The translations under genes and the position numbers were made by a program. The notes under the pieces were generated by a model. The model was not told the origin of the DNA. It was given only the letters and a program-made list of their open reading frames with translations, and made no database searches. Positions 26,075 through 35,548 of a stretch of DNA of 64,000 nucleotides are shown one piece after another. Source of the DNA: Thermosynechococcus sp. NK55a (GTDB taxonomy: Bacteria; Cyanobacteriota; Cyanobacteriia; Thermosynechococcales; Thermosynechococcaceae); NCBI RefSeq assembly GCF_000505665.1, contig NC_023033.1, positions 620,001 to 684,000 of the forward strand, given 5' to 3'. How positions within the stretch are numbered: the stretch's first letter is position 1; every line of letters starts with the position of its first letter.

Positions 26075-28912
26075 ATGTCCGCCCCCAATCTACTGCTGAT
26101 TGATGGTCATTCCTTGGCCTTTCGTGCCTACTACGCTTTTAGCAAGGGGCGGGACGGGGGCTTGCGCACCTCTACGGGGATTCCTACCAGTGTGTGTTTT
26201 GGCTTCCTCAAGAGCCTCCTAGAGATTCTGGAGCAGCAGCAATCCGACCATGTAGCCATTGCCTTTGACTTGGGGGAGCCGACATTTCGCCACGCCGCCG
26301 ATGAAAACTACAAAGCAGGTCGTGCCGAAACCCCGGAGGACTTTATTACCGATATTGCCAATTTGCAGGCTCTGCTGCGGGCCCTACGTTTGCCCCTATT
26401 GAGTCAGCCGGGCTATGAAGCGGATGATGTGATTGGTACGGTGGCTCACCGCTTGCGATCCCAAGGGTGGCAGGTCTCCATTGTCAGTGGCGATCGCGAC
26501 CTCTTTCAATTGATTGATCGCAAGGGTCAAGTCCAGGTCTTGTATCTAGGGAATACCCTTGGCCAGCGCAAACAGGGTCTGGAGGCCTTTGATGCCCTCA
26601 AGGTTAGGGAAAAAATGGGGGTTTGGCCAGAGCAAATTGTGGACTATAAAGCCCTCTGTGGCGATGCCAGCGATCGCATTCCGGGTATTAAGGGCATTGG
26701 CCCAAAAACCGCTGTGCAATTGCTGAGTCAATACCCCACCCTGGAGGACATTTACGCCCACATCCATGAGATCATGCCCCTCAGCCTGAGAACCAAGCTG
26801 ATCAATGGGGAGGCCGATGCCCGCCATTCCCGTACATTGGCCCAAATTGTCCACGATGTTCCCTTGGAACTCTCCCTAGAGGAACTGCATCTGACTCCCT
26901 TTGACTGGCCAATGCTGGATCACCTATTAGATCAGTTGGAGTTTCGCGCCCTGCGAATGCAACTTCAGGAGTGGCACCGACGCTTGGGGGGCATACTCCC
27001 CGATTTAGAGACTGACTCAGAGGAAACGTGGTTTTTTGCGCCCACGGATACCCCCCCTCCCTTGAATGTGCAACTCATTGAAACGCCAGAGCAACTGCAA
27101 TGGCTGATTAGCCAGTTAGAAACCTGTACAGATGCAAATCATCCCGTGGCTTGGGACACGGAAACAACGGCCTTGAACCCCCGCGATGCTGCCTTGGTGG
27201 GCCTGGGTTGCTGTTGGGGAGCCGCTCCCGATCAGGTGGCCTATCTGCCCTTGGGGCACAAAGAGGGCCAGAACCTCCCCCTGCAAGACACTCTCACCGC
27301 TTTGCGACCGATTCTGGAGGGCGATCGCTACCCCAAAGTCTTGCAAAATGCCAAATTTGACCGCTTGGTGTTGCGCTTTCAGGGGATTCAATTACGGGGG
27401 GTAGTATTTGACACAATGCTGGCCAGCTATGTGATTAACCCCGAAGCCAGCCACAACCTTAAGGATCTGTGTCAACGCTATCTGCCCCTCCCAGCCCAAA
27501 GCTACCGCAGTCTTGTCGGCAAAGACCAAACCCTTGCGGACCTGTCACCAGCCACGGTGGCCCAATACTGTGGCCTCGATGTCCATACCACCTATCTTCT
27601 CAAGGAGAAACTAGAGGCAGACCTAACCCCCCGCTTGCGGCAACTGCTCCTAGAGGTGGAATTGCCCCTCGAACCCATTCTGGCGGAAATGGAAGCTACG
27701 GGCATTCGCATTGACAGTGACTATTTGCGGCAACTCTCCCAAGAACTGGAACAGCAACTGGCAGCCCTGCAACAACAGGCTTGGGATGCTGTGGGACAAC
27801 CCTTTAACTTGGCCTCCCCCAAGCAACTGAGTGAACTGCTCTTTGGCACATTGGGGCTGGATACGAAAAAGACCCATAAAACGAAATTGGGCTATTCCAC
27901 CGATGCCGCAACCCTTGAAAAACTCCGGGGAGATCATCCCGTGATTGACCTCATTTTGAGCCATCGCACCCTCGCCAAGCTCAAATCCACCTATGTTGAC
28001 GTGTTGCCCACTCTGGTGCGTCCAGACACAGGCCGTGTTCATACTGAATTTAACCAAGCGGTGACGGCGACCGGTCGCCTCTCGTCCTCCAATCCCAATC
28101 TGCAAAATATCCCCATTCGCACCGAGTTTAGTCGGCAAATTCGGCGCGCCTTTATTCCAGAGCCGGGCTGGCTACTGGTGACAGCGGACTATTCCCAAAT
28201 TGAGTTGCGCATCCTCGCTCATCTGAGTCAAGAGCCTGCCCTGGTGGCGGCCTACCAAGAGGGGGCGGATGTCCATCGCCTCACGGCGCAGTTTCTCTTA
28301 GAAAAAACCGATATTAGTTCCAGTGAGCGTCGCCTGGGCAAAATTATTAACTTTGGCGTCATTTACGGGATGGGCCCCCAGCGGTTTGCCCGCGAGGCCG
28401 GCGTGAGTGTTGCCGATGCTAAAGTGTTTATTCAGCGGTTTTACGATCGCTATCCACGGGTCTTTGACTATCTGCGGCACATGGAACGGCTTGCCCTCAG
28501 CCAAGGCTATGTGGAAACTATTTTGGGGCGGCGGCGCTACTTTGCATTTGAGAGTCGCGAATTACAATCCCTGCGGGGCAAGCCCGTGGAAGTCTTAGCC
28601 GATGTCGATCCCAGTAAGCTAAAGATGAGCAGTTATGAGCGGGGACTGTTGCGGGCGGCAGCCAATGCCCCGATTCAAGGTTCCAGTGCCGATATTATCA
28701 AGTGTGCAATGGTGAAGCTGGCACCCCTGTTGCCGCCAGAAAAGGCTCGCCTGCTGCTGCAAGTTCACGATGAATTGGTGTTGGAGATGCCCCCTGAGGC
28801 GTGGGAACACCTGCAAACCACGATTCCTGAAGTGATGAGTACGGCGGTGCCCCTGCGTGTGCCCCTGGCGGTGGATATTTACGCAGCAGCCAACTGGCTG
28901 GAGGCCAACTAG
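26075..28912 (+). CDS. polA: DNA polymerase I
   Basis: A 945-residue, three-domain enzyme. The 5' nuclease (1 to about 300) starts LLLIDGHSLAFRAYYAF. The 3'-5' exonuclease (about 325-520) keeps WDTETTAL (Exo I), LQNAKFDRLV (Exo II) and AQYCGLDVHTT (Exo III), so proofreading looks intact, unlike Taq-type enzymes. The polymerase domain has TADYSQIELR with Asp705 and LQVHDELV with Asp899 as catalytic metal ligands. It fills gaps and removes RNA primers. It starts 90 bp after the FHA-ABC gene and ends 8 bp before the peptidase gene. Confidence 0.97.
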   Translation: MSAPNLLLIDGHSLAFRAYYAFSKGRDGGLRTSTGIPTSVCFGFLKSLLEILEQQQSDHVAIAFDLGEPTFRHAADENYKAGRAETPEDFITDIANLQALLRALRLPLLSQPGYEADDVIGTVAHRLRSQGWQVSIVSGDRDLFQLIDRKGQVQVLYLGNTLGQRKQGLEAFDALKVREKMGVWPEQIVDYKALCGDASDRIPGIKGIGPKTAVQLLSQYPTLEDIYAHIHEIMPLSLRTKLINGEADARHSRTLAQIVHDVPLELSLEELHLTPFDWPMLDHLLDQLEFRALRMQLQEWHRRLGGILPDLETDSEETWFFAPTDTPPPLNVQLIETPEQLQWLISQLETCTDANHPVAWDTETTALNPRDAALVGLGCCWGAAPDQVAYLPLGHKEGQNLPLQDTLTALRPILEGDRYPKVLQNAKFDRLVLRFQGIQLRGVVFDTMLASYVINPEASHNLKDLCQRYLPLPAQSYRSLVGKDQTLADLSPATVAQYCGLDVHTTYLLKEKLEADLTPRLRQLLLEVELPLEPILAEMEATGIRIDSDYLRQLSQELEQQLAALQQQAWDAVGQPFNLASPKQLSELLFGTLGLDTKKTHKTKLGYSTDAATLEKLRGDHPVIDLILSHRTLAKLKSTYVDVLPTLVRPDTGRVHTEFNQAVTATGRLSSSNPNLQNIPIRTEFSRQIRRAFIPEPGWLLVTADYSQIELRILAHLSQEPALVAAYQEGADVHRLTAQFLLEKTDISSSERRLGKIINFGVIYGMGPQRFAREAGVSVADAKVFIQRFYDRYPRVFDYLRHMERLALSQGYVETILGRRRYFAFESRELQSLRGKPVEVLADVDPSKLKMSSYERGLLRAAANAPIQGSSADIIKCAMVKLAPLLPPEKARLLLQVHDELVLEMPPEAWEHLQTTIPEVMSTAVPLRVPLAVDIYAAANWLEAN

Positions 28913-28920
28913 GTTTGTTG

Positions 28921-30432
28921 ATGCGGCAGCAACACCCCCGGCAAGTGTCCTTTTGGCAAATTCTTCTCTGCCTTCTTGTGGGGGCGATCGCCTTCTGCTG
29001 GCCTGCTGATGCCCAAACAATTCGCCCTTACATTGACCGTGCCATGGATCAAATGAGTGAATTCTATCTTGACAATGGGATGCACTTCATTGTCATGGAG
29101 CAACACCAAGCCCCGATTGTGGCATTTCTCACCTATGTGGATGTGGGGGGCGTGGATGAACCCGCAGGCCAGACTGGTGTCGCCCACTATCTCGAGCACT
29201 TAGCCTTTAAGGGTACCCGCCGTATCGGCACAACGGATTATGCTGCCGAAAAAGAGAAACTTGCCCAACTAGATCGCCTCTTTGAGCAACTGCAAGCTGC
29301 AACCGATGAGCGGCAACGTCAGGCATTGATCACAGAATTTGCGGCGGTGCAGCAGGCGGCCGATCGCTATGTGATTCGCAATCAATATGGCCAAATTGTT
29401 CAACAAGCTGGGGGAGTAGGTCTCAATGCCACCACCTCCGCCGATGCCACCCGTTACTTTTACAGTTTTCCCGCCAACAAATTGGAACTGTGGATGTCCC
29501 TAGAGTCAGAACGCTTTTTGGAGCCCGTCTTTCGCGACTTCTATCAGGAAAAAGCAGTCATCCTTGAGGAGCGGCGACTACGCACAGAAAATTCCCCCAC
29601 AGGGCAGCTTTTTGAGGCTTTTTTGGCCACGACCTTTCGGGAGCATCCCTACCGCCGACCCGTCATTGGCTACCGTGAGGACATTCAAAACCTGCGCCGC
29701 GCCGATGTGGAGCAGTTCTTTCGCCAGTATTACACCCCCGAGAAAATGACAATGGTACTGGTGGGAGACGTGGATCCTCAACACGTTAAGGAATTAGCAA
29801 CGGTTTATTTTGGTCGCTACCCCAGGGGAACGGGCAAGACCACAACCATTCCCCCCGAACCACCGCAAACAGCCCCTCGCCAAATCACCCTCGAATTGGC
29901 AAGCCAGCCCCTCTACATCGAAGCCTATCCCTGCCCACCCCTGCGCGAACCTGCCTATCTGACCTATGAAATTCTGGCTCGCCTCCTCACTGGCGGTCGC
30001 ACCTCCCGTCTCTACCGTTCCCTGGTGCTTGAGCAAAAACTTGCCCTCAATGTGCAGGCCTACGTGGGGTTTCCGGGTAATAAATACCCCAATCGCTTTC
30101 TCATCTATGGGGCGCCAGCTCCGGGGCAAACAACGGCTGCCCTTGCCGCAGGCATTGCCCAGGAACTCAAGGCACTGCAAACTACCCCCGTGACCGCACC
30201 AGAATTGGATCGGGTGAAAACCCAACTGCGAATGGAGCTGCTGCAAAACCTGATGTCCAATGAGGGCATGGCCAAACTCTTGGCGGAGTATGCCGTAAAG
30301 GGGGGTGGCTGGCAACAACTCTTTGCTCGCCTAGAGGCGATTAATGACATTACCCCTGCCGATATTCAGCGGCTGGCTCAATCCCTGAAACCTGAGCAGC
30401 GAACTGTGGCGCAGATTCAAACCCGTCCATGA
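28921..30432 (+). CDS. M16 family zinc metallopeptidase, exported
   Basis: About 503 residues from the ATG at 28921; in-frame TTG codons just upstream are less likely starts. A signal peptide is evident (RQQHPRQVSFWQ, a hydrophobic run, then ADAQT). H89-Y-L-E92-H93 is the inverted zinc motif HxxEH of insulinase-type enzymes, followed about 70 residues later by the third-ligand glutamate region near VILEERRLRTEN. A second, inactive M16 lobe follows. It probably degrades peptides in the periplasm or thylakoid lumen. It overlaps cobS by 4 bp (ATGA). Confidence 0.9.
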   Translation: MRQQHPRQVSFWQILLCLLVGAIAFCWPADAQTIRPYIDRAMDQMSEFYLDNGMHFIVMEQHQAPIVAFLTYVDVGGVDEPAGQTGVAHYLEHLAFKGTRRIGTTDYAAEKEKLAQLDRLFEQLQAATDERQRQALITEFAAVQQAADRYVIRNQYGQIVQQAGGVGLNATTSADATRYFYSFPANKLELWMSLESERFLEPVFRDFYQEKAVILEERRLRTENSPTGQLFEAFLATTFREHPYRRPVIGYREDIQNLRRADVEQFFRQYYTPEKMTMVLVGDVDPQHVKELATVYFGRYPRGTGKTTTIPPEPPQTAPRQITLELASQPLYIEAYPCPPLREPAYLTYEILARLLTGGRTSRLYRSLVLEQKLALNVQAYVGFPGNKYPNRFLIYGAPAPGQTTAALAAGIAQELKALQTTPVTAPELDRVKTQLRMELLQNLMSNEGMAKLLAEYAVKGGGWQQLFARLEAINDITPADIQRLAQSLKPEQRTVAQIQTRP

Positions 30433-31160
30433 AATCCCTTTGGCAGGAATGGCTGGGGGCGATCGCCTTCTACACCTGTTTGCCCATCTCCCCTAGCTGG
30501 CCAATTCAATTGGCAGGGGCAGCCAAGTGGTGTCCTTGGGTGGGGACTGTGCTGGGGGGAATACTCTGGGGAGTGCAGTGGCTGCTGGATTTTTTGCAGG
30601 TTCCCTCCCCTGTGGCGAGTGTGGTGCTGGTAGCCCTTTGGTTGGCACTGACGGGCGGATTGCACTTGGATGGTGCGATGGACACTGCCGATGGTTTAGC
30701 TGTCAGGGATCAACAACGGCGTCTTGAGGTGATGGCAGATAGTCGAGCAGGGGCTTTTGGCGTCATGGCCGCAATTGTGATCCTGCTTTTAAAAGTCACA
30801 AGCTTAAGCAGTCTGGCAAAGGGCAGCGTCTTGGTTTGGGTATTGGTGGTGGGGCGCCTGGCTCAGGTGTGGGCGATCGCCCGCTATCCCTATTTGAAGC
30901 CCCAGGGCACGGGTCAGATCCATAAAACCAGTGGTGTCTTTCCCCGCGATTTTTGGCCGAGTGGTTTACTTGTGCTCTTCCTCAGCTTCCTGCTGCCGCT
31001 TCCCCTTGGGCAATTGCTTTTTGGTCTGCTTTTAATTCTCTTGATCCCTGCATGGTTTCAGTGGCAGTTGGGGGGTCACACGGGGGATACCTACGGTGCA
31101 GTTGTGGAGTGGACAGAAGCCTTGATGCTGGTTGCCTTTACAGTGGGATCAGCCAGTTGA
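30429..31160 (+). CDS. cobS: Adenosylcobinamide-GDP ribazoletransferase (cobalamin synthase)
   Basis: A 243-residue polytopic membrane protein. GGLHLDGAMDTADGL near residues 77-91 is the CobS signature that binds the nucleotide substrate, and DSRAGAFGVMA is the second conserved motif. It joins adenosylcobinamide-GDP with a lower-ligand riboside in the last steps of (pseudo)cobalamin assembly. It is coupled to the peptidase gene by an ATGA overlap, and its 3' end overlaps the convergent comF by 70 bp. The same window holds cbiG and the B12-using nrdJ. Confidence 0.94.
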   Translation: MKSLWQEWLGAIAFYTCLPISPSWPIQLAGAAKWCPWVGTVLGGILWGVQWLLDFLQVPSPVASVVLVALWLALTGGLHLDGAMDTADGLAVRDQQRRLEVMADSRAGAFGVMAAIVILLLKVTSLSSLAKGSVLVWVLVVGRLAQVWAIARYPYLKPQGTGQIHKTSGVFPRDFWPSGLLVLFLSFLLPLPLGQLLFGLLLILLIPAWFQWQLGGHTGDTYGAVVEWTEALMLVAFTVGSAS

Positions 31161-31804
31161 TCGGGTAGTGCCACAGCCACGGTGATGATGCCCAAAACTT
31201 TGTATCCTGCATTGCGTAAGACGGTGGCGGCGCTGCCTGCCGTCGTCCCCGTTGTATAGATGTCATCGCACAGCAATAGCCAGCGTTGTCGCTCCAGACC
31301 GTGTCCAAGGCAAAAGGCATTGGCCAAATTGGCCTGGCGTTCTTTGAGGGATAGCTGAAACAGGGCCTCCGTTGGCCGTTGGCGGATGAGCCCCGCCGCC
31401 GCTAGGGGGAGTTCTAGGGTACGGCAAAAGCCCTTGGCAATGAGCGCCGCTTGATTAAAGCCGCGGCTTTTCAATTTATCGCGATGGAGGGGAATGGGCA
31501 CAATCTGCAAGGGTAGATGTTGAGCTACCTTGGCCTCAAACCAGCTTAGGGCCAACCATTGGCCAAAGAGGTAAGCCAGCTCCGGCTGGTTGTGGTATTT
31601 CATGGTGGCGATCGCTCGCTTGAGGTCTTGCTGATAGTATCCCCAGGGAAAAAGGGGCAGACTGCCCCGCCAGTAGCGTTGCCGTTGGCGCACTTCCCAT
31701 GACCTCAGGCGCCGTGCACAATCCCTACAAATCGTTTGGGAACTTGCCCGACCACAACAGCAACAGCGCTGCTGCACCAAAAAGGAGGTCAGCGATCGCC
31801 ACAC
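31091..31804 (-). CDS. comF: ComF family phosphoribosyltransferase-like protein
   Basis: A 237-residue protein. An N-terminal cysteine cluster (CCCCGRA and CRDC) forms the usual zinc ribbon. VPIPLHRDKLKSRGFNQAALIA and the PRPP motif LLLCDDIYTTGTT (near residue 180) identify the ComF family. In competent bacteria ComF supports uptake of transforming DNA, which fits naturally transformable cyanobacteria; here that role is inferred from the family. Convergent with cobS. Confidence 0.9.
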   Translation of the reverse strand: MWRSLTSFLVQQRCCCCGRASSQTICRDCARRLRSWEVRQRQRYWRGSLPLFPWGYYQQDLKRAIATMKYHNQPELAYLFGQWLALSWFEAKVAQHLPLQIVPIPLHRDKLKSRGFNQAALIAKGFCRTLELPLAAAGLIRQRPTEALFQLSLKERQANLANAFCLGHGLERQRWLLLCDDIYTTGTTAGSAATVLRNAGYKVLGIITVAVALPDQLADPTVKATSIKASVHSTTAP

Positions 31805-31822
31805 CAGCGCACCCCCTATGGG

Positions 31823-32113
31823 CTAACAGTAAGCACTAATATCCTCATGGCACTCATTCGCCAAGTAGCAAAGGGCGCGGTAGCGCAGCACCATCAGTTC
31901 TTCATAGAGGGGATTCAGGTGGCACAGCGGCGGAATGTGAATGTGCCATTTGGCAACCACAATATCACGTTCAAAGGGACACTGGGCCGGGATCAAGCGG
32001 CACAGACGATGGGCAAGCTGGCGATCGCGCACTTCCAGATGCTCTAGCCACTGCCGTACCGGCCACAGGAGCGTGCGGAGCAGACGTTGCCCCAACGTAA
32101 AAATCATCATCAA
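31823..32113 (-). CDS. Mo-dependent nitrogenase C-terminal-like domain protein
   Basis: A 96-residue protein whose whole length matches the small domain annotated in cyanobacteria as Mo-dependent nitrogenase C-terminus. The features are WLEHLEVRDRQLAHRLCRLI, PAQCPFERDI, IPPLCHLNPLYEELMVLRYR and ALCYLANECHEDI. Five cysteines are present. The family name comes from similarity to a nitrogenase-associated extension; no catalytic role is known, and its presence does not show nitrogen fixation. It ends 18 bp upstream of comF. Confidence 0.75.
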   Translation of the reverse strand: MMMIFTLGQRLLRTLLWPVRQWLEHLEVRDRQLAHRLCRLIPAQCPFERDIVVAKWHIHIPPLCHLNPLYEELMVLRYRALCYLANECHEDISAYC

Positions 32114-32641
32114 CTCAACACCTCAACTCAATCATTGAAGTTAGCAGCAAAAAATTCCCTTCCCCACCGTTTAAGAAGGCAATGGCAATCACTTAAAACA
32201 ATGTCTAAACGATGTCTTAAGAAGGGCAAATTTATCACTGCCTCTGATGGCAAAAAAGTCGTTCTGATCCACTTTGGATCATCCTTAGCAAGGCGCGATA
32301 CCCTAGAGAAATCTCAATGAAAATCGCATCACAATAGACAATCTCCTTGTTTCAGAGAGATTTAGTAGTAGTGGATACATGGTTGAATTGAATGATGATC
32401 CTGTATCCATCCTTATTTTAGTGACTTCTGTTGAAGTTGACGATGAGGTTTTCCGAAAAGTTGCCCTTACAGCCACTGAAGTCCGCGGCGGCAACTGCAG
32501 ATTCAGAAATTATAGCCTTGGAATTCAACAGATGAGGGGGCATCCTCGCAACCGTAGGTGAATGCTCATAAAAGCCTAGTAGCACAGGTCCCCCTTTCTA
32601 AGCTAATCTGCAATTAGAGTCTGGCATTGGGGAGCACTGGT
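32114..32641. other. Gap of about 530 bp, no supported gene
   Basis: Short open frames exist on both strands, but none has convincing composition or a recognisable motif. Near 32110-32135 the word caactcaa appears twice, 13 bases apart. The 3' part should contain the promoter of the universal stress protein gene. Confidence 0.5.
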
Positions 32642-33523
32642 ATGTTTAAGAACATATTGATTCCAACAGATCTCCATGATGGCCTCCCCAAACTCACCCA
32701 CTACCTTGAGGCCCTGCAAACCGCAGGTGCCCGCAAATTGATCTTTTTCCATGCCCGCCCCATAAACGAGGATGGGGATAAGCCGCGGCTGCGGGAGGAA
32801 AAGCTGCAACAGGCGCGTGAGTTACTCAAAATTGACCCCACCAATGTCCCAGCCGATCTTAAAGCAGAGGTGATCATTGAAAACCGCCGCCCTGCTGATG
32901 CCATTCTGGACACCGCTGAAAAACATCAAATTGACTTGGTACTGGCTAGCCGTCCCGTCCGCAATCTATTGGATGAGAAACTCTTCGGCAGTACAACCAT
33001 TGAGGTACTGCAACGGATTAAAGTCCCGGTCATGATTATGCGCCCGCACCTGTTGTGGGTCATGACCACCGCAGAACTAAATCTCCGCTGTCAAAATCTC
33101 TTTCGTCATCTCCTTGTCCCCTACGACCACAGTCCCTCAGCTCAGCACCTCGTCCAAAAACTGCGGCAGGGTGTCCAACAGCCAGATCAAACGAGCATTA
33201 CTTCCCTAACGTTTTGCTGGATTATCAGTGATGCGGGTCAAAGGGAGCTGGGGATTGCTGAGGAGCGCCCCAAGGCAGAAAAAATCCTGGCCCAGCTGAA
33301 GCAGGAATTCACGGGCTATGGCCTGAGCGTTGAAACAGAGATTCGCTTTGGCAGTCCCGTTGTGGAAGCCCAGTTGGCAGCTTACGATCGCGACATCTAT
33401 GGAATTGTGGTTTCCTCTAGTTCCGTTGGTAAAATTTGGGAATTATCAATCCCCAGCTTTGCCGGGGAAATCATTCGCCGTTGCCACTTTCCTGTAATCT
33501 ATTTTCCGCCCGCTGGTCGCTAA
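32642..33523 (+). CDS. Universal stress protein, tandem UspA domains
   Basis: About 293 residues from the ATG at 32642 (MFKNILIPTDLHDG). The first UspA domain (1 to about 140) ends with LFGSTTIEVLQRIKVPVMIM. The second (about 150-290) starts RHLLVPYDHSPSAQHLV and ends SFAGEIIRRCHFPVIYF. The ATP-binding GxxGxxxx(S/T) motif is recognisable in the first domain only as FGSTT, so nucleotide binding is uncertain. Cytoplasmic; roles in stress adaptation are inferred from the family. It stands alone on the plus strand. Confidence 0.85.
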   Translation: MFKNILIPTDLHDGLPKLTHYLEALQTAGARKLIFFHARPINEDGDKPRLREEKLQQARELLKIDPTNVPADLKAEVIIENRRPADAILDTAEKHQIDLVLASRPVRNLLDEKLFGSTTIEVLQRIKVPVMIMRPHLLWVMTTAELNLRCQNLFRHLLVPYDHSPSAQHLVQKLRQGVQQPDQTSITSLTFCWIISDAGQRELGIAEERPKAEKILAQLKQEFTGYGLSVETEIRFGSPVVEAQLAAYDRDIYGIVVSSSSVGKIWELSIPSFAGEIIRRCHFPVIYFPPAGR

Positions 33524-33525
33524 TT

Positions 33526-33568
33526 GATTAAAGGATGGGGCAGCAAAACTACCCCAAGGAGTTTAATC
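33526..33568. terminator. Hairpin between convergent genes
   Basis: GATTAAA at 33526-33532 pairs with TTTAATC at 33562-33568, and inside it GGGG (33537-33540) pairs with CCCC (33552-33555). It lies between the stops of the stress-protein gene and the DUF5132 gene, a fitting place for a two-way terminator. No long T tract. Confidence 0.4.
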
Positions 33569-33580
33569 GGGAGCCAAGAC

Positions 33581-33895
33581 CTAGCTAATCGTCACTTCGC
33601 GGGGTTCCTCAGGAGCGGCGGCCTTTGCTGCTTTTTGCTCCATCATTTCTGAGCGCGCTTCGGCAACCAAGTCCTGGAAAGACTCACTGGCTTCGGCGAT
33701 CGCCGTCTGGGCTTTCTCATAGGTTTCAAACGCCCACATCAAACCTGATTTTGCCGCATTACGAGCTTGCTCTGCCAAGTTGTGACCAGTCATTGAGTCA
33801 ACAGCACCCACAACCGGCGCAACAGCAACAGCACCAACCCCAAGGGCAAGCACGGCGAGTGGTTCTAAACCAAGTAACAGGGCTTCCAACTCCAT
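33581..33895 (-). CDS. DUF5132-like small membrane protein
   Basis: A 104-residue protein starting MELEALLLGLEPLAVLALGV. The first 40 residues form one hydrophobic segment rich in Ala and Val, followed by a helical, charged tail ending EEPREVTIS. The pattern matches cyanobacterial DUF5132 proteins. Function unknown. The frame is open to 34060, but the added residues are Cys/Phe-rich without motif, so ATG 33895 is used. Confidence 0.65.
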   Translation of the reverse strand: MELEALLLGLEPLAVLALGVGAVAVAPVVGAVDSMTGHNLAEQARNAAKSGLMWAFETYEKAQTAIAEASESFQDLVAEARSEMMEQKAAKAAAPEEPREVTIS

Positions 33896-34025
33896 TCTGC
33901 GGCATCCTCCAAAGAAAAAGCAAGATGAGTACATCGCACCTATGATAGCAAAGGTGCAGGGAGGGCCATATCCCCACTCGCTTAATCGCTCCACCAAGAA
34001 TCTTATGCAGGACTGAGCCAAAAGA

Positions 34026-34235
34026 TTAGGAGAGCTTGAGGGCAGTACTGGGAACCTCATCCCAAGAGGCCACGGTACGCAAGCGAACTTGCCAACCGGC
34101 AGCTTTTTGTTCTGTTGTCAAGTTTTTCTCAAAGGACTGCACACACTCTCTCGCCTGTGCTTCATTACAACAGGCAATACAGGCATAAAGCAAGCCAGAA
34201 GGATCAATTTGCTCGCTCACCCAAATCGTGATCAT
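34026..34235 (-). CDS. Small soluble protein, unknown function
   Basis: A 69-residue protein beginning MITIWVSEQIDPSGLLYACI. It has a pair of cysteines (ACIACC), a charged middle helix and an IWVSE strand-like start. I do not recognise the family. Composition is protein-like and the frame occupies the space between the DUF5132 gene and bioF, both on the same strand. Confidence 0.55.
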   Translation of the reverse strand: MITIWVSEQIDPSGLLYACIACCNEAQARECVQSFEKNLTTEQKAAGWQVRLRTVASWDEVPSTALKLS

Positions 34236-34316
34236 CGCTCACTCCTTGGTGCACTTTGCCGATTTCACAGAACTATCTACAGCCTAGGCGAAACACAGCC
34301 AGACCGTCAGCCCTTC

Positions 34317-35492
34317 TTAACAGCACTTTAATAAAGCGGCCAATGCTGCCAGTAGTTGTTCAATGTGCCCAGGGGTGTGATCGGCTCTTAAGGTGATGCG
34401 CAGACGACTAAAAGGCACGGTCGGTGGCCGTACCGCCGCCACCCAACATCCAGCATCTTGTAATTTCTGACCCCATTGGAGGACGGTGGCTGGATCGGGA
34501 GCAGGCAGGCAAAAGATAGGGGTCGGTAAGGGACGGGGCAAAACCGGGCAGCCCAATGCTTGCAGTCCTTTTTCTAGTTGTTGAATGCGCTCCCCTAGGG
34601 CTTGGCGCAGGGAAGGATCTGTTTGTAGTTGCTCAAGGGCAGCAAGGGCAGCAGCAGCATCCGCCGGTGAGAGGCCAGTGCTATAGATCCATGTGCTGGC
34701 ACGGTGTTGCAGATAGGTGATCAGGGCTTGGGAGCCGGCAATGTATCCCCCTAAACTGCCAAGGGCTTTGCTGAGGGTACCCATTTGAATGATGGTCGGG
34801 CTAGATTGCCCCAAGGCGGCTAAGGTACCAGCACCATTGGTTCCCAACACCCCTGTGCCGTGGGCATCGTCGACGAGCACCATTGCTATATAGGCCTCGG
34901 CTAGCCCTAGTATCTCCTCTAGGGGGGCGACATCCCCATCCATACTGAAGACACCATCGGTGAGGATTAGACAACGGCGGTATTGGGAGCGATGGGTCTC
35001 TAGGAGTTGAGCAAGGGCGGCAACATTGTTGTGGGGGTATTCATAGAACGTAGCGCGACTGAGGTGGGCGCCTTTTTTCAGACAGGCATGGTTGTAGGCA
35101 TCCCCAAGCACCAAGTCCCGTTGATCCACAAGGGCAGCAATGGTGCCAAGATTGGCCGCAGTACCGGAACTGAAGACCAAGGCAGCTTCTGTACCCTTCC
35201 ACTGGGCGATCGCCCGCTCGAGTTGGGCGTGGAGGTGACGCTGACCACTGAGAAGGCGCGAGCCTGTGGCTCCGGTTCCCCACTGTTGAATGGCTGCAAT
35301 GGCGGCGACTTTCACCTGCGGGTGGTTGGCCAGACCTAGATAGTCATTGCTGCAAAAGTTAATCAATGGACGGGGCGGCTCTCCTACACTCACTACTGCT
35401 GCCGGTGCGCCACTGAGCAGGGGCTGGCGATACCAATGGGCACGGTGCAGCGTATTTAGGGCAGGTTCTAGCCAGTCAAAGGGATCGCTCAT
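34317..35492 (-). CDS. bioF: 8-amino-7-oxononanoate synthase
   Basis: A 391-residue PLP enzyme of the alpha-oxoamine synthase family, condensing pimeloyl thioester and alanine in biotin synthesis. FCSNDYLGLANHP, GSGATGSRLLSG-like GTGATGSRLLSGQRHLH, VLVDDAHGTGVLG and the PLP-lysine motif MGTLSKALGSLGGY are all present and in order. The length is normal. Glycine C-acetyltransferase and ALA synthase are related, but cyanobacteria make ALA by the C5 route and the NDYLGL form fits BioF. No other bio gene is adjacent. Confidence 0.92.
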   Translation of the reverse strand: MSDPFDWLEPALNTLHRAHWYRQPLLSGAPAAVVSVGEPPRPLINFCSNDYLGLANHPQVKVAAIAAIQQWGTGATGSRLLSGQRHLHAQLERAIAQWKGTEAALVFSSGTAANLGTIAALVDQRDLVLGDAYNHACLKKGAHLSRATFYEYPHNNVAALAQLLETHRSQYRRCLILTDGVFSMDGDVAPLEEILGLAEAYIAMVLVDDAHGTGVLGTNGAGTLAALGQSSPTIIQMGTLSKALGSLGGYIAGSQALITYLQHRASTWIYSTGLSPADAAAALAALEQLQTDPSLRQALGERIQQLEKGLQALGCPVLPRPLPTPIFCLPAPDPATVLQWGQKLQDAGCWVAAVRPPTVPFSRLRITLRADHTPGHIEQLLAALAALLKCC

Positions 35493-35548
35493 TTGAGAAT
35501 ATTTTGGGGCAGAGTTGACAAAGCCTAAAAATACGTGATCTAAACCAA

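Noticed and set aside
27650-28138. Minus-strand 162-residue frame within polA
   Set aside because: It is antisense to the polymerase domain and has no recognisable features.
32087-32320. Plus-strand frame of 77 residues before the stress-protein gene
   Set aside because: It begins inside the opposite gene and has basic, low-information composition with no partner or motif.
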